DNA from: Flammeovirgaceae bacterium UBA2366
GTDB lineage: Bacteria > Bacteroidota > Bacteroidia > Cytophagales > Cyclobacteriaceae
NCBI GenBank assembly: GCA_002344065.1
Contig: DDTK01000014.1
Coordinates: 248,001 to 312,000 of the forward strand
Direction of reading: 5' to 3'
Length of the DNA stretch: 64,000 bases
Shown: piece by piece, positions 61,346-64,000 of the stretch
How the letters are laid out: each line of letters opens with the position of its first letter
Position numbering within the stretch: the stretch's first letter is position 1
Notes under the pieces: generated by a model
Database searches by the model: none
What the model was told of the DNA's origin: nothing
The model's input: only the letters and a program-made list of their open reading frames with translations
Program-made: the position numbers and the translations under genes

Positions 61346-61786
61346 TTATGCGTACACACTGTTGCGTAGTTCTTTCCGTAAATTTACAATTGGTGCAGCT
61401 TCGACACCGAACTCCTTTAACCACTCTTCTAATTGTGCTGCTGAACTTAAATAATAAAGTCCGCCTATCTGTGACCAGCCATGAGCTCCGGCACACATGG
61501 GGCAATGTTCGCCTGTCGTGTACATGATCGTTTGAAGCCGTTCTTCAAGGCTTAAATTATTCATTGCCCATTCTGCCAGTTCAATTTCCGGATGAGCCAG
61601 TACATTTTTTTCATTTATTCGGTTTCTGGCTTCCGCAATAATTTCATTTTCCTTATTAACAAGTATAGAACCAAAGGGTTGGTCGCCAGCTTTTAAAGCC
61701 TCTTCTGCCAGGCCCAGGCAATGTTTAAAAAACTTCAACTCTGTTTTTGTAAACAGTGTATCCGAACCTGTGTCGTTTTGCGTCAT
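61346..61786 (-). CDS. Nucleoside (guanine/cytidine-type) deaminase family
   Basis: 146 residues. Zinc site: LAHPEIELAEW (canonical HAE is HPE here) and TTGEHCPMCAGAHGW with CPMC. N-terminal DQPFGSILVNKENEIIAEA is typical for the tRNA adenosine/guanine deaminase fold. Substrate uncertain. Confidence 0.87.
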   Translation of the reverse strand: MTQNDTGSDTLFTKTELKFFKHCLGLAEEALKAGDQPFGSILVNKENEIIAEARNRINEKNVLAHPEIELAEWAMNNLSLEERLQTIMYTTGEHCPMCAGAHGWSQIGGLYYLSSAAQLEEWLKEFGVEAAPIVNLRKELRNSVYA

Positions 61787-61974
61787 AAAACTTTGATTTT
61801 CATGATGGGTCGTTGGCTATTCTTGTTGATTTTGGTATCGAGCAAAAATAAATACACCTGTCAACAATTCGCGATATCAGCCATTCTATTTGAAATCAAA
61901 ACTGTCAACCAGTATTACACTTGAATAGAAGCACCCAGTTTGCACGACAAAACCCGTGTTAGCGATTGGTGTTT

Positions 61975-63396
61975 TCATCTCCATTCTATTGTCAGTTTAG
62001 AATTGTCCTTTGTAAAATAGTTTGAAGTATTTTTAAAGGTAATTTCACCCATTGATTTTGGTTTAAAGTCGCTGAAAGTTGCGTACCTCTCAATCGAATT
62101 TCCATCAATGTCAAAATCAAGTTCGGAATTTTTGTTTTCGTCAATTAATGCAATCATTGAGTATGTGCCGTTTTTCAAGCCGTAAATGTGTCTGTTAGTC
62201 GTACCTATTGAGGTTGTGCCCAAAAGATAGCCACCTGTTACAGCTACCCTTTTCCTAAAATTATCTTCACTATCCATTACCACAAACATCAAACGCCTTT
62301 CTGCTTCTAACATCGGAATACTTATATTAAAGTGAAAGTAATTTTGTGAGAAATAGGATTGTGTAGTCAATTTTTGCTTGAATTGGTGTTCGCTCATTTC
62401 TTTGGTTAAATCCCTATCAAATCCAAGATGCATAAGAGAGGCTGATGCTATTTCAAAGTTTGCTTGTTCAGCAAACGGTTTTAGTTTAGTGTCTAAAACA
62501 ATTTCTGCATCCTGATTGATGTTGAAGTAACTTAATTCTTGTTCAAAGTCAATGTTATTCAGATTTATTTGCTTGGTTTTCCTATGAGAATGAGAAAAAA
62601 ATGAAATGGCTCTACTTTCTATGTTATACACAATAGTCCAAACCGTTTTAAAATCACCTTTCGGAATATTTACACTTTTCAGCATTTGAAAAGCACTCAT
62701 TTCAGAGAAGTCACCCGGGGCTTGTAGCGCCTTGATTTGTTTTTCAAGCTTATGATAACGATACGTTGTGGATGTGTTATTCTTTCGGATACCCTCAATA
62801 TTTTCAATGTATTTTTTGGAATAGACCACCGATTTATTGGTTATAGCCTGGCATGAGTTGGCTTCTTTTTCATAAACTTCTGGCCTGCCTTCCAGGTATT
62901 CAATAATTACGGATTTGCCGTGAGTATCTGCCAATATGTAATGGATTTTCCCTTTAATCGGATAAATTTTAAGGTTTTCAATATGGGCAACAACTTCGTC
63001 CACAGTTTGAAAATTGTCTAACTGATATTGTACCCACTCCAATTCGTTCAGGTATGTTTTGTCTTCCGAAATATTAAACCGAGTGTCTTCCAGCCAAAGC
63101 ATTTCTACCACAAGCCCTTTCTCGTTCATACCGCCATAAGGCATTTCTTTTCCGTTTTGGTTGAATGTGATACTTCCGTATTTGCTTGTCCACCTTGCAG
63201 GCACTCCATTGTGTGTGCAGTAAGCTACTTTTGTCGTATTCTTTAAATTTTTGATAACATAACCTTGGTCAAAAGTCCAATCGAAGTTTTTGCCCAACAG
63301 TATAGTCTTTCCATTCTTCAATACGAATGATGAACAAGAATATGCTGATTGCACCAATGTCGTCAAGAATAGAAGTGTCCAAAAATATTTTTTCAT
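61975..63396 (-). CDS. Linear-amide C-N hydrolase (choloylglycine/C45 Ntn family) with extra C-terminal domain
   Basis: 473 residues. The signal peptide ends SAYS and the next residue is Cys (CSSFVLKNG), the Ntn nucleophile exposed by processing. Conserved GKNFDWTFD and GGMNEKGLVVEMLWLED. Residues after about 330 form a separate beta domain (YSMIALIDENKNSELDFDID) like DUF2141. Acts on amide bonds of acyl amino acids, bile salts or penicillins; exact target unknown. Confidence 0.82.
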   Translation of the reverse strand: MKKYFWTLLFLTTLVQSAYSCSSFVLKNGKTILLGKNFDWTFDQGYVIKNLKNTTKVAYCTHNGVPARWTSKYGSITFNQNGKEMPYGGMNEKGLVVEMLWLEDTRFNISEDKTYLNELEWVQYQLDNFQTVDEVVAHIENLKIYPIKGKIHYILADTHGKSVIIEYLEGRPEVYEKEANSCQAITNKSVVYSKKYIENIEGIRKNNTSTTYRYHKLEKQIKALQAPGDFSEMSAFQMLKSVNIPKGDFKTVWTIVYNIESRAISFFSHSHRKTKQINLNNIDFEQELSYFNINQDAEIVLDTKLKPFAEQANFEIASASLMHLGFDRDLTKEMSEHQFKQKLTTQSYFSQNYFHFNISIPMLEAERRLMFVVMDSEDNFRKRVAVTGGYLLGTTSIGTTNRHIYGLKNGTYSMIALIDENKNSELDFDIDGNSIERYATFSDFKPKSMGEITFKNTSNYFTKDNSKLTIEWR

Positions 63397-63449
63397 TTTA
63401 CTGTCCTTTTGGGTTATTGTTTATGCTTGCCGACATCTGTATACATTCA

Positions 63450-63560
63450 TCCACCCGCTCATATCCATACACCCCTGGCGGAATATCTTCACCTCCAACT
63501 TACAAAAAAGTCCGCTTTATTCCGCAGGAGATAGTCCTACGCTACCGGTTTGCTTGGCAT
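63450..63560. repeat. Dispersed ~112-bp repeat, copy 2
   Basis: Second copy of the element at 61144, between the C45 hydrolase and DinB genes. Shares CATATCCATACACC, AACTTACAAAAAAGT and TTGGCAT. Confidence 0.6.
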
Positions 63561-63578
63561 AACTGTGGTTAGCTTATG

Positions 63579-64000
63579 CTATTTTTTGATATTCAATAGC
63601 TTAATTGTAATTCCTAATTGTCCCAAATGATATAAATCGTGATGTACTATCCCCTCGACCAAATATTTTAAAGTATATGCTCCTTCGAGCTTATTACTTT
63701 CAAGATAGTCATCATCTTTGTCGGTAAGATATTCTACCAACTCCATCTGACTTTTATTTAAATCGGCTTTGAGTTTTTCCCATCCGATTTTTTTTAGTTC
63801 CTCGTTGCTCTTCCAATTTTCAGGACTTTCAATTGTCAGATTTGATTCGAGTCCTTTGAGTTTCCTTATCGTGTCCATTCTCCAAACCCAAATGTGATAA
63901 ATTAATTCCGCCACGCTGTGGATTTCGGGAAGTGGTCTTTTAAACGCTTGTTCTTCCGATACTGGTTCGATTTTTCTTTCAAGATTGTCATCATACCACG
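63579..64000 (-). CDS. DinB-family protein, 5' end cut by window
   Basis: The frame is open to base 64000, so the N-terminus lies outside; about 140 residues are visible. DinB four-helix features: VAELIYHIWVWRMDTI, EGIVHHDLYHLGQLGI with the metal-binding His cluster. The family includes thiol-S-transferase-like, metal-binding enzymes. Confidence 0.85.
   Translation of the reverse strand, partial: WYDDNLERKIEPVSEEQAFKRPLPEIHSVAELIYHIWVWRMDTIRKLKGLESNLTIESPENWKSNEELKKIGWEKLKADLNKSQMELVEYLTDKDDDYLESNKLEGAYTLKYLVEGIVHHDLYHLGQLGITIKLLNIKK

Overview
The window looks like a Bacteroidota chromosome, most likely class Cytophagia. The evidence is a sphingolipid operon, DUF5686 and OMP_b-brl proteins, TonB-type carboxypeptidase-regulatory N-termini, LytTR/His_kinase pairs, HxlR and TetR regulators, DUF1080 and DUF2807 lipoproteins, AT-rich intergenic DNA, mostly weak Shine-Dalgarno sequences, and a TAnnTTTG-type -7 box upstream of the gene at 17880. 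No taxonomic search was possible, so this is inference from gene content.

Layout. 1-4100 (reverse strand): an RND adaptor (cut by the window edge), TolC, TetR, a fatty-acid-hydroxylase-family protein and a universal stress protein. 4211-5926: TetR, a DUF5519/luciferase-domain protein and an HD phosphohydrolase. 6363-17324: eleven tightly packed forward genes that read as a complete inositol-sphingolipid pathway: serine palmitoyltransferase, a GNAT-type candidate ceramide synthase, a CerR-type reductase, myo-inositol-phosphate synthase, PgpA-like phosphatase, GtrA, DUF5686, CDP-alcohol phosphotransferase, DUF4833, a fatty-acid/ceramide-hydroxylase-like protein and an Aur1-like PAP2 transferase. 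17357-20732: an HxlR-controlled redox operon (QorB-like, DoxX, DODA-type dioxygenase, glutathione peroxidase). 20899-28558: TetR plus an RND efflux operon with a patatin gene between pump and TolC, followed by a third hydroxylase-family gene.

28728-38351 is the most unusual part: sixteen small co-directional genes with 1-17 bp overlaps or short gaps. They encode membrane proteins, a LEA14-like domain, a transglutaminase-like cysteine enzyme, candidate beta-rich structural proteins, an annexin-like domain, a peptidoglycan-binding protein, a GH108 muramidase, an L,D-transpeptidase-like protein and a repeat-containing spike. It resembles the structural and lysis half of a tailless, membrane-containing virus or a domesticated particle, but no terminase, portal, tail, packaging ATPase, replication initiator or integrase is visible. 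A short motif, [LV]-x-G-[VFLE] inside a G-x-x-G context, recurs in several of the products.

38366-64000 is more ordinary chromosome: a MerR-controlled MerF-like locus with two matching operators, a response regulator bracketed by 63-bp imperfect repeats, tRNA-Ala(GGC), a LytTR two-component pair, a TonB-type receptor with an extra C-terminal domain, CutC, glycosylasparaginase, NlpC/P60, a GlcD-type oxidase, two DUF1080 lipoproteins, AsnB, an AraC regulator with a CxxC N-terminus, DUF2807, thioredoxin, a PAP2 protein lacking one catalytic His, a membrane AraC regulator, a deaminase, an Ntn-hydrolase and a DinB protein cut by the right edge. Short repeats (REP-like palindrome, 14-bp tandem repeat, a ~112-bp dispersed repeat) lie between these genes.
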